From contig NVWR01000001.1 in NCBI GenBank assembly GCA_002746275.1, forward strand, positions 459,005 to 467,680: a DNA stretch of 8,676 nucleotides, in the 5' to 3' direction. A program made the translations under genes and the position numbers. Shown here in pieces: positions 1 to 6,906 of this stretch. Under the pieces are notes generated by a model. That model saw only the letters and a program-made list of their open reading frames with translations. It did not search any database and was not told where the DNA came from. How positions within the stretch are numbered: position 1 is the stretch's first letter; each line of letters begins with the position of its first letter. Source of the stretch: Rhodobiaceae bacterium. GTDB taxonomy: Bacteria; Pseudomonadota; Alphaproteobacteria; Parvibaculales; Parvibaculaceae.

Positions 1-1221
1 TCCATTGGCTACATGCGCGGAAACAACGAGGCACACCAGACCCGTTTCTATATCTGCTTCGCCATTGCCATTTCGGCGGCGATGGGCATTGCGTTTGCCG
101 CCAACATGTTCACGCTCTTTATCTTCTACGAGATATTGACGCTGTCGACCTATCCCCTGGTGGCGCACAAAGGGACGAAGGAAGCCCGGCGCGGTGCCCG
201 GACCTATCTCGCAATCCTGATCGGCACCTCCATCGGCTTCCAATTGATCGCGATCATCTGGACATATTCGGTTGCGGGAACCCTTGATTTTGAGCTTGGG
301 GGCATCCTGCGCGACAAGTTTGATCCAACCCTGCTGCCATTCCTGCTGGCACTCTACGCATTTGGCATCGGCAAGGCCGCCCTCATGCCGTTCCATCGCT
401 GGCTACCCGCTGCCATGGTAGCACCGACACCGGTGAGTGCCCTGCTCCACGCCGTGGCGGTGGTGAAGGCCGGTGTCTTCACCATGCTCAAGGTCGGCGT
501 CTATATTTTCGGCATTGATCTGCTGGCGGAGACCGGCGCATCGGATTGGCTGATGTGGCTTGCTGCCTTCTCCATTCTCGCAGCTTCCATTATCGCTCTG
601 ACGAAAGACAATCTGAAAGCGCGACTGGCCTACTCAACCATCAGTCAATTGTCCTACATCACATTGGGCATGGCGCTGGCGACCTCTCTGGGGGTCATGG
701 GCGGGGCCATGCACATCGCCATGCACGCCATGGGCAAGATCACTCTGTTCATGTGCGCGGGCGCAATCTACATCGCCACGCACAAAACAAAAATCAGCGA
801 GATGGATGGACTGGGCCGGGTGATGCCCTTCACCTATATGGCCTTTCTCATCGGGGCTCTCTCCATCATCGGACTACCGCCCATGGGGGGCAGCTGGTCC
901 AAATGGTATTTGATGTTAGGTGCAGCCGACACGGGCCAGATCGTCATGGTTGGGGTCTTGATGTTGAGCTCCCTACTCAACGTGGCCTATCTGTTGCCCG
1001 TCGTCGCCCGGGGCTTCTTTAGCGGATACACCGAAACAGCGGCCCATGCGTTGGGGGCCGCCGCCGCTCCCATCAAAAAAGGACTTCAGGAGGCCCCCAT
1101 CTGGGTTGTTGTGCCTCCTTGTCTCACAGCGATTGGATGTCTCGTCTTATTCTTCTTTGCGGGCGATATCTACACGCTGATCGAGCCGGTTGCATTTCCC
1201 GAAGGAGGGCGTCTGCCATGA
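1..1221 (+). CDS. MrpD-like cation/proton antiporter subunit, 5' truncated
   Basis: Integral membrane channel subunit of the NuoL/M/N-MrpA/D superfamily, expected to move protons (or exchange them for a cation) in a multisubunit inner-membrane antiporter. The frame is open to the window edge, with four codons (SIGY) before the first Met at 13, so the true start lies upstream; roughly 95 residues with the first membrane helices are missing. Counting from Met at 13, I see the superfamily's conserved charges: Glu40 in FIFYE, Lys121 in GIGKAALMPFHRWLP, His146 and Lys152 in LLHAVAVVKAG, Lys242 in HAMGKITLF and Lys297 in SWSKWYL. The 31-residue spacing of Lys121 and Lys152 matches the two channel lysines of NuoM. 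The loop KDNLKARLAYSTISQLSY is typical of the family. Its stop overlaps the next start (ATGA), so the genes are probably translationally coupled. It could equally be called a NuoM/N-like subunit; the neighbouring second MrpD homologue and lack of nuo genes favour Mrp. Confidence 0.9.
   Translation, partial: SIGYMRGNNEAHQTRFYICFAIAISAAMGIAFAANMFTLFIFYEILTLSTYPLVAHKGTKEARRGARTYLAILIGTSIGFQLIAIIWTYSVAGTLDFELGGILRDKFDPTLLPFLLALYAFGIGKAALMPFHRWLPAAMVAPTPVSALLHAVAVVKAGVFTMLKVGVYIFGIDLLAETGASDWLMWLAAFSILAASIIALTKDNLKARLAYSTISQLSYITLGMALATSLGVMGGAMHIAMHAMGKITLFMCAGAIYIATHKTKISEMDGLGRVMPFTYMAFLIGALSIIGLPPMGGSWSKWYLMLGAADTGQIVMVGVLMLSSLLNVAYLLPVVARGFFSGYTETAAHALGAAAAPIKKGLQEAPIWVVVPPCLTAIGCLVLFFFAGDIYTLIEPVAFPEGGRLP
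1201..1208 (+). promoter_or_regulatory. Ribosome binding site of the small membrane protein gene
   Basis: GAAGGAGG lies inside the end of the upstream antiporter gene and ends 9 bases before the ATG at 1218. This strong Shine-Dalgarno match fixes the start of the following gene at 1218. The frame also extends upstream to an ATG at 1119, but that extension runs inside the antiporter gene and would add 33 residues without membrane or family character. Confidence 0.75.
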
Positions 1222-1577
1222 GCGATGACATGAACCAAAAACCTGACACCGATCCCGCATCTCTTCCCTGGCTTGGCCGCAAGCTCCTGTGGCTCGATGA
1301 CATGAAGAATGTGGATCGCATTGTGTACGCACTGTTCGTGGTTTGCGCGGGCTTGTTTGCCGCAGACTTTTTCTACCACAAGCACATCACAGTCGAGATC
1401 GAGGCCGTCCCGGGCTTTTATGCGCTCTACGGATTTTTCATGTGCGCCGCTTTGGTAATTTGCGCCCGTGCCCTGCGGGTCATCCTGAAACGCCCGGAAG
1501 ACTATTACGCGCCCCACGATATTGAGAGCGAAGCCTACCCGGAAGACCAGTTGAGCCGGAAGACCATCAATGACTGA
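1218..1577 (+). CDS. Small two-helix membrane protein of an Mrp-like antiporter operon
   Basis: Protein of 119 residues that I cannot assign to a named family. It has a polar N-terminus of about 33 residues, a first membrane helix at about 34-52 (IVYALFVVCAGLFAADFF), a short loop with His-rich and acidic residues (YHKHITVEIE), and a second helix at about 66-88 (GFYALYGFFMCAALVICA). A basic stretch then leads into KRPEDYYAP and an acidic hydrophilic tail. The PGFYALYGF and RPEDYY motifs look conserved-family-like; from memory, similar small proteins sit beside MrpD genes in other bacteria, but this needs a search. The gene overlaps the upstream antiporter subunit by 4 bases and the downstream one by 8 bases, which argues strongly that it is a stoichiometric accessory or assembly subunit of that complex. 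No catalytic residue is evident. Confidence 0.8.
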   Translation: MSDDMNQKPDTDPASLPWLGRKLLWLDDMKNVDRIVYALFVVCAGLFAADFFYHKHITVEIEAVPGFYALYGFFMCAALVICARALRVILKRPEDYYAPHDIESEAYPEDQLSRKTIND

Positions 1578-3264
1578 CTTATTTCCGCCGTTCCTCGTCT
1601 ATGTTGCCGGCGCAATTTTGTTGCCGTTCATTCCCAATGGCAATCCGCGCGCGCTTTTCTCTCTGCTTATTCCCATCATCAGCGCCTATCTCATCTGGTT
1701 CCTGCCCGATGGGCTGCATGGCCAGGTTGTGCTGGCGGGATGGGACATCACCCTTCTGCGGGTCGACAAGCTCTCCACCATTTTCGGGCTGATCTTTTCC
1801 CTCGCTGCCTTCCTCGGTCTGCTTTACGCCTGGCACATTCGCGACACGGTGCAGCAAACCACATCGCTTCTCTATGCAGGCGCTGCCATTGGTGCGGTCT
1901 TTGCCGGCGATCTCATTTCCCTCTTCATCTTCTGGGAAGGCACAGCCATTGCGTCCGTATTTCTGATCTGGGCACGACGGACCGAAGGCGCCTATTGGAC
2001 CGGTTTGCGCTATCTCATCATCCAGGTGGGGTCAGGTGTCGTCCTGCTCGCCGGGACAGTGCTGCACTATCAGGACACGGGGTCAATTACTTTTGAAGCG
2101 ATGACCCTCGGCAGCGTCGCCACCTGGGCAATCTTCTTAGCCTTCGGCGTCAAGTGCGCCTTCCCGCTGTTACACAACTGGCTGCAGGACTCCTACCCGG
2201 CGGCAACGGTGACAGGCACCGTCATCCTCTCCGCCTTCACCACCAAGCTTGCCATCTATGCGCTTGCCCGCGGATTTCCCGGCACAGAATTGCTGATCTA
2301 TATCGGCGCAACCATGACGCTGTTTCCGATTTTCTACGCGGTGATCGAAAACGATCTGCGCCGGGTACTTGCCTACAGCCTGAACAATCAATTGGGCTTT
2401 ATGGTTGTCGGTATCGGGGTTGGCACACCCCTGGCACTCAACGGCACCGCCTCCCATGCGTTTGCACACATTCTATACAAGGCACTTCTGTTCATGAGCA
2501 TGGGCGCTGTGCTGTTCCGCACCGGCACCGTCAAAGGTTCTGAGCTCGGTGGTCTTTATAAGAGCATGCCACTGACCATGATCTTCTGTGTCATTGGCGC
2601 CGCTTCAATCTCAGCCTTCCCGCTCTTTTCCGGCTTTGTCACCAAGTCGCTCATCCTGTCGGCCTCTGTGCATGAAGGCCACTACATTGTCTGGGGCATT
2701 CTGCTTTTTGCCTCTGCAGGTGTGTTCCATCACTCCGGCATCAAGATCCCGTATTTTGCTTTCTTTGCCCACGACAGTGGTCTGCGGCCCAAGGAAGCGC
2801 CATGGAACATGCTCCTGGCCATGGGGATCACGTCGGTTTTCTGTATTGGCATCGGCGTCTATCCAGAGCCGCTTTATGCGCTGCTGCCTTATGATGTGGA
2901 ATACGTGCCTTACACCACCACTCACGTCATCACCCAGTTGCAGCTGCTGTTCTTCTCCGCGCTCGCATTTACCGTACTGATGAAGACTGGCATTTACCCG
3001 CCGGAAATGCGGTTGGTAAACTTGGATTTCGACTGGACCTACCGCAAATTGGCACCCGCAATAATCCGGCGATGTCGGACACTGTTTACCCGCATTTGGG
3101 GCGGCATGATGGGTGCCAGCAGCACCGCTCTCAACAGAGGCTTTGTCGCTCTGCAAAAGGCACACAGCCCCCAGGGCAGCCTGGCACGCGCCTGGCCCAC
3201 GGGAACTATGGTATTATGGATTGCGGTGCTCCTTGGAGTAACGCTCATCATTACCTATATATAG
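1570..3264 (+). CDS. MrpD-like Na+/H+ antiporter subunit with C-terminal helix extension
   Basis: Second channel-forming subunit of the NuoL/M/N-MrpD superfamily, 564 residues and about 14 or more membrane helices. Conserved charged positions are present: Glu123 in FIFWEG, Lys195 in FGVKCAFPLLHNWLQDSYP, Lys226 in FTTKLAIY, His296/His300 and Lys304 in SHAFAHILYKALLF, and Lys359 in FSGFVTKS. Lys195 and Lys226 are again 31 apart, as in complex I antiporter subunits. It is longer than a usual MrpD of about 500 residues. From about residue 478 a non-hydrophobic segment starting with the motif NLDFDWTYRK runs to about 541, followed by a final membrane helix at about 542-564. This resembles in layout the lateral helix plus anchor of NuoL. 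The ATG at 1570 is preceded by GGAAGA (1558-1563) and overlaps the previous stop by 8 bases. Likely last gene of the antiporter operon. Whether the complex moves Na+, K+ or only H+ cannot be told. Confidence 0.92.
   Translation: MTDLFPPFLVYVAGAILLPFIPNGNPRALFSLLIPIISAYLIWFLPDGLHGQVVLAGWDITLLRVDKLSTIFGLIFSLAAFLGLLYAWHIRDTVQQTTSLLYAGAAIGAVFAGDLISLFIFWEGTAIASVFLIWARRTEGAYWTGLRYLIIQVGSGVVLLAGTVLHYQDTGSITFEAMTLGSVATWAIFLAFGVKCAFPLLHNWLQDSYPAATVTGTVILSAFTTKLAIYALARGFPGTELLIYIGATMTLFPIFYAVIENDLRRVLAYSLNNQLGFMVVGIGVGTPLALNGTASHAFAHILYKALLFMSMGAVLFRTGTVKGSELGGLYKSMPLTMIFCVIGAASISAFPLFSGFVTKSLILSASVHEGHYIVWGILLFASAGVFHHSGIKIPYFAFFAHDSGLRPKEAPWNMLLAMGITSVFCIGIGVYPEPLYALLPYDVEYVPYTTTHVITQLQLLFFSALAFTVLMKTGIYPPEMRLVNLDFDWTYRKLAPAIIRRCRTLFTRIWGGMMGASSTALNRGFVALQKAHSPQGSLARAWPTGTMVLWIAVLLGVTLIITYI
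3233..3261 (+). promoter_or_regulatory. Possible sigma-70-type promoter before coxG
   Basis: TTGGAG (3233-3238) and TATATA (3256-3261) are separated by 17 bases inside the last codons of the antiporter gene, placing a start of transcription near 3268, about 38 bases before the coxG ATG. The hexamers match the consensus at 3 and 4 of 6 positions only. It would let the cox genes be expressed independently of the antiporter operon. I see no terminator hairpin between the two genes, so read-through is also possible. Confidence 0.3.
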
Positions 3265-3305
3265 AGTGTAGGCCTTATTCCGCAGCTTGAGAAAGACATT
3301 GCCCT

Positions 3306-3893
3306 ATGGAAATGACTGGTGAATTCACTATCCCGGCACCACAAGACCAGGTGTGGGATGCCCTGAATGATCCAGAAGTCCTGCAGCGTGCCATTCCCGG
3401 CGCACAAAGTGTTGAGAAGACCAGCGACACAGAGTTTGCAGCTGTCGTTAAAGCGAAAGTCGGACCGGTCAGCGCCAAGTTTAAAGGCAACGTCACCTTA
3501 TCGGAGATCGATGCCCCCAACGGCTACAAGATAAGTGGTGAGGGCTCTGGCGGGGCCGCAGGTTTTGCCAAAGGATCAGCCATCGTCAAACTGGCACCAG
3601 CCGGGGACGGCACTCTCCTCACCTATGAGGTGCATGCAACCGTTGGTGGAAAGCTCGCGCAGGTCGGGCAACGTTTCATTGACGCAACAGCGAAAAAGAT
3701 GGCCGACGAATTCTTCACCACTTTTGCTGCCATCGCCGGAGGAACGGATGTCGAGGATCACGTCGATGCCATCGCGCCAACCCATATTCCGCTTCTGCCA
3801 GACGAAGATGTCGGCCTCTCTCTCTCGCCATGGATGTGGGGCACCCTCGTCATTGCCGGTGCAATTCTGACAGTCTATCTGTTCACGATGTGA
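3306..3893 (+). CDS. coxG: CoxG family SRPBCC protein, membrane-anchored CO dehydrogenase partner
   Basis: Protein of 195 residues belonging to the carbon monoxide dehydrogenase subunit G family. Residues 1-145 form a START/SRPBCC-like hydrophobic-pocket domain, with the typical opening MEMTGEFTIPAPQDQVWDAL and NDPEVLQRAIPG, and a late helix around TAKKMADEFFTTFA. A flexible Pro/acidic linker (about 146-172) leads to a C-terminal membrane helix at about 176-195 (WMWGTLVIAGAILTVYLFTM) ending at the stop, so the protein should be tail-anchored with the domain in the cytoplasm. In form I systems CoxG recruits the enzyme to the membrane and has been linked to quinone delivery; the same role here is inferred. 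It precedes coxSLM in the same direction. The start at 3306 was chosen over the Met two codons later because GAGAAAG (3289-3295) is suitably placed for it; the ribosome site is weak. Confidence 0.9.
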   Translation: MEMTGEFTIPAPQDQVWDALNDPEVLQRAIPGAQSVEKTSDTEFAAVVKAKVGPVSAKFKGNVTLSEIDAPNGYKISGEGSGGAAGFAKGSAIVKLAPAGDGTLLTYEVHATVGGKLAQVGQRFIDATAKKMADEFFTTFAAIAGGTDVEDHVDAIAPTHIPLLPDEDVGLSLSPWMWGTLVIAGAILTVYLFTM

Positions 3894-3940
3894 CCACACC
3901 GGCCCTGGTTGCTTGACCAATCCGGTCCAACAGCCGACAC

Positions 3941-3968
3941 TTTAGACAAACCACCAAGGGCTTACATT
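3941..3968 (+). promoter_or_regulatory. Candidate promoter in the coxG-coxS gap
   Basis: TTTAGA (3941-3946) and TACATT (3963-3968) are 16 bases apart and each match the sigma-70 consensus at 4 of 6 positions. Transcription would begin near 3975, giving a leader of about 45 bases before coxS with the dyad at 3981-3997 in its first bases. An alternative is TTGACC (3913-3918) with a poor -10 partner GACACT (3936-3941). Both are guesses from pattern; the 127-base gap is the only place in the cox cluster with room for such a site. Confidence 0.3.
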
Positions 3969-3980
3969 TTGAGGCCCATC

Positions 3981-3997
3981 TCGGCAATCATCGCCGA
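3981..3997 (+). promoter_or_regulatory. 17-base near-perfect dyad upstream of coxS (operator or leader hairpin)
   Basis: TCGGCAATCATCGCCGA reads as an inverted repeat around a central C, with 7 of 8 arm positions complementary; only the sixth pair (A against C) fails. The outer five pairs (TCGGC/GCCGA) are perfect. It ends 11 bases before the coxS Shine-Dalgarno. The size and odd-centred symmetry suit the operator of a dimeric helix-turn-helix regulator, or a short hairpin in the mRNA leader. No T-run follows, so it is not an intrinsic terminator. Confidence 0.4.
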
Positions 3998-4008
3998 AAA
4001 TACAATCT

Positions 4009-4016
4009 AGGGAGGT
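4009..4016 (+). promoter_or_regulatory. Ribosome binding site of coxS
   Basis: AGGGAGGT is the strongest Shine-Dalgarno in the cox cluster and stands 4 bases before the ATG at 4021. It decides the start: the in-frame GTG at 4015 overlaps the site itself and cannot be served by it. Confidence 0.75.
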
Positions 4017-4020
4017 GTCC

Positions 4021-4494
4021 ATGCCCGTCGTCAACATGACGGTCAACGGCAAGCCGGTATCCGGTGACGTCGAAGGCCGCACACTACTGGTCCAATTCAT
4101 TCGCGAACAACTTGGCCTCACCGGCACACATGTAGGCTGCGACACCAGCCAGTGCGGTGCTTGTGTCATTCAGGTTGATGGTCGTGCGGTCAAAGCCTGC
4201 GCCGTGCTGGCACTGCAGGCTGAAGGAAGCACAATCAAGACAATCGAAGGGCTCGCAGAGGGAGACACGCTGCACCCAGTCCAAGAAGCATTCAAAGAAC
4301 ATCACGGTCTGCAATGTGGCTTCTGCACGCCAGGCATGATCATGACCGCTGTCGACATGATCGAGCGAATTCCAAACCTTGATGAAAAAACGGTTCGCGA
4401 AGAACTGGAAGGCAATATCTGCCGCTGCACCGGGTATCAGAATATCGTCAAGTCGATCCTCGCCGCCGCTGACGAAATGAAAGTGAACGCCTAG
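4021..4494 (+). CDS. coxS: CoxS, 2Fe-2S small subunit of form II CO dehydrogenase-like hydroxylase
   Basis: Iron-sulfur subunit of 157 residues, the usual length, carrying electrons from the molybdenum centre to FAD. The N-terminal plant-ferredoxin-like domain holds the first cluster: Cys40, Cys45, Cys48 ([10 protein letters not shown]) and Cys60. The helical C-terminal domain holds the second cluster in the pattern CxxC...CxC: Cys99 and Cys102 (QCGFCTPGM), Cys134 and Cys136 (NICRCTGYQ). All eight cluster ligands are present. No signal peptide, so the enzyme is cytoplasmic. The gene heads the S-L-M order that is typical of form II loci; form I operons run M-S-L. The subunit alone cannot be told apart from the small subunit of other xanthine-oxidase-family enzymes; the neighbours give the identification. 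The ATG at 4021 is preferred over the GTG at 4015 because the latter lies within the ribosome site. Confidence 0.93.
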   Translation: MPVVNMTVNGKPVSGDVEGRTLLVQFIREQLGLTGTHVGCDTSQCGACVIQVDGRAVKACAVLALQAEGSTIKTIEGLAEGDTLHPVQEAFKEHHGLQCGFCTPGMIMTAVDMIERIPNLDEKTVREELEGNICRCTGYQNIVKSILAAADEMKVNA

Positions 4495-4537
4495 GCGGGC
4501 CACCTGAAAGGGTTTCACAACACAGCTGGAAACGCAT

Positions 4538-6895
4538 ATGTCTCAGTCTGGAATTGGGCAGTCTGTCCGTCGCAAAGAAGATTACCGGTTTATCACCGGG
4601 GCGGGCCGCTATACCGACGACCTGAACCGGCCAGCACAAACGCATGCCTATTTCCTGCGAAGCCAGCACGCCCACGCGCGGATCAAAAAAATTGATCTGA
4701 GCGAAGCGTCAAAAGCACCCGGTGTGGTTTCCATTTTCACCGGCGCAGATGTCGCGGCAGATGGGCTCAACGGACTGATTTGCGGGTGGACCGTTCATTC
4801 CAAAGACGGGTCGGAAATGAAGTTCGGCGCGCACCCTATTCTGGCCCTCGACACGGTTCGCTACGTTGGTGATCACGTCGCCATGGTGGTTGCTGAAACC
4901 TACATTGAGGCCAAATCAGCCGCCGAATTGATCGACGTCGACTATGAGGTGCTCGAAGCCATAGCCGATGTCGCCACCACCCAGGCGCCAGATGCGCCAC
5001 AAGTGCATGGCGAAGCACCGGCCAATACCAGTTTTGAATGGGAACTTGGAAACCAGACCGAGACGCAGGCAGCCTTCAAACAAGCCGCTCACATCATCAA
5101 GCTGGATCTTACCAACAACCGCCTGATCCCCAATGCCATGGAACCGCGTGCAGCGATCGGTGACTTCGACACCGGGACAGGCGAGTACACGCTCTGGACA
5201 ACCAGTCAGAACCCTCACCTTGCACGCCTCATTCTATCGGCGTTTGTGGGCGTCGCCCCAGAACACAAGCTGCGGGTCATCGCCCCGGATGTCGGAGGCG
5301 GATTTGGCTCAAAGATTTTTGTCTACGCTGAAGAAACCGCCTGCGTGTGGGCGGCTGCGAAAGTCAAACGGCCCATCAAATGGACCGCAGAACGATCCGA
5401 GTCCTTCTTGTCTGATGCCCATGGCCGCGATCACGTCAGTCATGCGGAGCTCGCCGTCGCCGAAGACGGCACGTTCCTCGGCCTGCATGTGAAGACAAAA
5501 GCAAATCTGGGCGCCTATCTCTCAACCTTCTCCGCAGCCGTCCCGACCTATCTGTACGGCACACTGCTGTCGGGCCAATACGCAATCCCGGCCATCTATG
5601 TGGAAGTCGACGGTGTCTTTACGCACACAGCGCCGGTCGACGCGTATCGCGGCGCCGGTCGTCCCGAAGCAACCTATCTGATTGAGCGCATCGTTGAGAT
5701 TGCCGCCCGCGAGCTGGGCTATGACCCTGTCGAACTGCGCCGGAAAAACTTCATCCGCGAGTTTCCTTATCAAACCCCTGTCATCATGAATTATGACATT
5801 GGCGACTACGAAGCCGCTCTCAACAAAGCCTTAGAGACCATTGATTACAAAGGGTTTTCCGCCCGCAAGGCCGCAGCGCAGAAACGTGGCAAAAAACGCG
5901 GCATCGGCTTCTCCACCTATGTAGAAGCCTGCGGTCTCGCTCCATCCGCCGCCGTTGGATCATTGGGTGCTGGCGTTGGCATGTGGGAAAGCGCCGAAGT
6001 TCAGGTGACGCCGACGGGCAAAATAGAAGTCTTCACCGGCTCTCACAGTCATGGTCAGGGGCACGAAACCACCTTCGCCCAACTGGTATGCGAACGCATC
6101 GGGGTCCCGATTGAGGACGTGGAGATCATCCATGGCGACACAGGCCGTGTGCAGTTCGGCATGGGCACCTATGGGTCCCGGTCTGGCGCGGTCGGCATGA
6201 GCGCCATTTCCAATGCCCTGGATAAAATTGAAGCCAAGGCGAAGAAGATCGCCGCCCATCTGATGGAAGCTGCCGCCGAAGACATCACGCTCAAAGACGG
6301 CCTGTTCACCGTCAATGGGACTGACAAAGAACTGCCCTGGGCGAAACTCGCTTTGAGCGCTTATACGGCGCACGGTTTTCCCACAGACGAAATCGAACCA
6401 GGCCTGAAAGAAAACGCATTCTACGATCCCTTGAACTTCACCTTCCCGTCGGGCTGTCACATCTGTGAGGTCGAAATCGATCCAGAGACAGGCACTACAC
6501 AGATCGTCAAATTCGTCGCCGTCGATGATTTCGGCGTCATCATCAACCCGATGATCGTGGAAGGCCAGGTACACGGCGGCATCGCCCAGGGGATCGGACA
6601 GGCGCTGCTTGAAGGCTGTCACTACGATGAGACAGGCCAGCTCCTCACCGGGTCATTCATGGACTATTGCATGCCAAGAGCCGACGATTTGCCGAACTTC
6701 ACACTGGGTTTCACACAGACAGATTGCCCGTCAAATCCGATGGGCATGAAAGGCTGTGGCGAGGCAGGGTCCATCGCCTCCCCGCCCGCCATCATCAACG
6801 CCATTACGGACGCTCTGGGCGTCCGCGAAATTGAAATGCCCGCAACCCCCGCCCGCGTTTGGGCGGCGATTGCCAGCCATCAGCTTGCTAACTGA
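4538..6895 (+). CDS. coxL: CoxL, form II molybdopterin large subunit (AYRGAGR type)
   Basis: Molybdenum cofactor subunit of 785 residues, the family's usual size, without frameshift. An N-terminal a/b hammerhead domain (about 20-135, beginning [18 protein letters not shown]) is followed by two cofactor-binding domains. Visible motifs are GGGFGSK (253-259), the active-site loop AYRGAGR (369-375), GQGHE (506-510), GTYGSRSGA (543-551), and GCGEAGS with the probable catalytic Glu742. True CO dehydrogenases carry AYxCSFR, whose Cys binds copper; here that position is Gly372. This places the protein in form II, whose members are often annotated as CO dehydrogenase although CO oxidation is mostly unproven and another hydroxylation substrate is plausible. 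It would pair with CoxS and CoxM as an (LMS)2 assembly in the cytoplasm. The ATG at 4538 follows coxS by 43 bases with only a weak ribosome site (GGAAA, 4528-4532). Confidence 0.93.
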   Translation: MSQSGIGQSVRRKEDYRFITGAGRYTDDLNRPAQTHAYFLRSQHAHARIKKIDLSEASKAPGVVSIFTGADVAADGLNGLICGWTVHSKDGSEMKFGAHPILALDTVRYVGDHVAMVVAETYIEAKSAAELIDVDYEVLEAIADVATTQAPDAPQVHGEAPANTSFEWELGNQTETQAAFKQAAHIIKLDLTNNRLIPNAMEPRAAIGDFDTGTGEYTLWTTSQNPHLARLILSAFVGVAPEHKLRVIAPDVGGGFGSKIFVYAEETACVWAAAKVKRPIKWTAERSESFLSDAHGRDHVSHAELAVAEDGTFLGLHVKTKANLGAYLSTFSAAVPTYLYGTLLSGQYAIPAIYVEVDGVFTHTAPVDAYRGAGRPEATYLIERIVEIAARELGYDPVELRRKNFIREFPYQTPVIMNYDIGDYEAALNKALETIDYKGFSARKAAAQKRGKKRGIGFSTYVEACGLAPSAAVGSLGAGVGMWESAEVQVTPTGKIEVFTGSHSHGQGHETTFAQLVCERIGVPIEDVEIIHGDTGRVQFGMGTYGSRSGAVGMSAISNALDKIEAKAKKIAAHLMEAAAEDITLKDGLFTVNGTDKELPWAKLALSAYTAHGFPTDEIEPGLKENAFYDPLNFTFPSGCHICEVEIDPETGTTQIVKFVAVDDFGVIINPMIVEGQVHGGIAQGIGQALLEGCHYDETGQLLTGSFMDYCMPRADDLPNFTLGFTQTDCPSNPMGMKGCGEAGSIASPPAIINAITDALGVREIEMPATPARVWAAIASHQLAN

Positions 6896-6898
6896 GGA
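6894..6898 (+). promoter_or_regulatory. Ribosome binding site of coxM overlapping the coxL stop
   Basis: GAGGA begins within the coxL stop codon (TGA, 6893-6895) and stands 8 bases before the coxM ATG at 6907. A ribosome ending coxL would sit on the coxM start, which suggests coupled translation of the two subunits. Confidence 0.65.
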
Positions 6899-6906
6899 TC
6901 ATCGCC

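Noticed and set aside
546..1022. Open frame of 158 codons on the + strand in another frame of the first antiporter gene
   Set aside because: Extremely His- and Arg-rich translation without a family match, fully inside a conserved membrane protein gene.
1119..1217. Upstream extension of the small membrane protein to an earlier ATG
   Set aside because: The extension sits inside the preceding gene, and the strong GAAGGAGG at 1201-1208 serves the ATG at 1218.
2611..3165. Open frame of 184 codons on the - strand inside the second MrpD-like gene
   Set aside because: Composition is a mirror of the membrane protein gene (rich in Arg, Gln and His, no recognisable motif); a shadow frame.
3898..3926. 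Inverted repeat ACCGG...CCGGT just after coxG, considered as a terminator
   Set aside because: The stem is only 5 pairs with a 19-base loop and no T-run follows, so it does not qualify as an intrinsic terminator.
4001..4006. TACAAT resembling a -10 box just before coxS
   Set aside because: No -35 partner at 16-18 bases, and transcription from it would start at or inside the coxS ribosome site.
4512..4533. GTTTC...GAAAC inverted repeat between coxS and coxL that could hide the coxL ribosome site
   Set aside because: Five AT-rich pairs around a 12-base loop would be weakly stable; likely chance.
5960..6622. Open frame of 220 codons on the - strand inside coxL
   Set aside because: It lies wholly within the well-supported coxL reading frame, its translation shows no domain or membrane pattern, and long antisense frames are common in GC-rich coding sequence.
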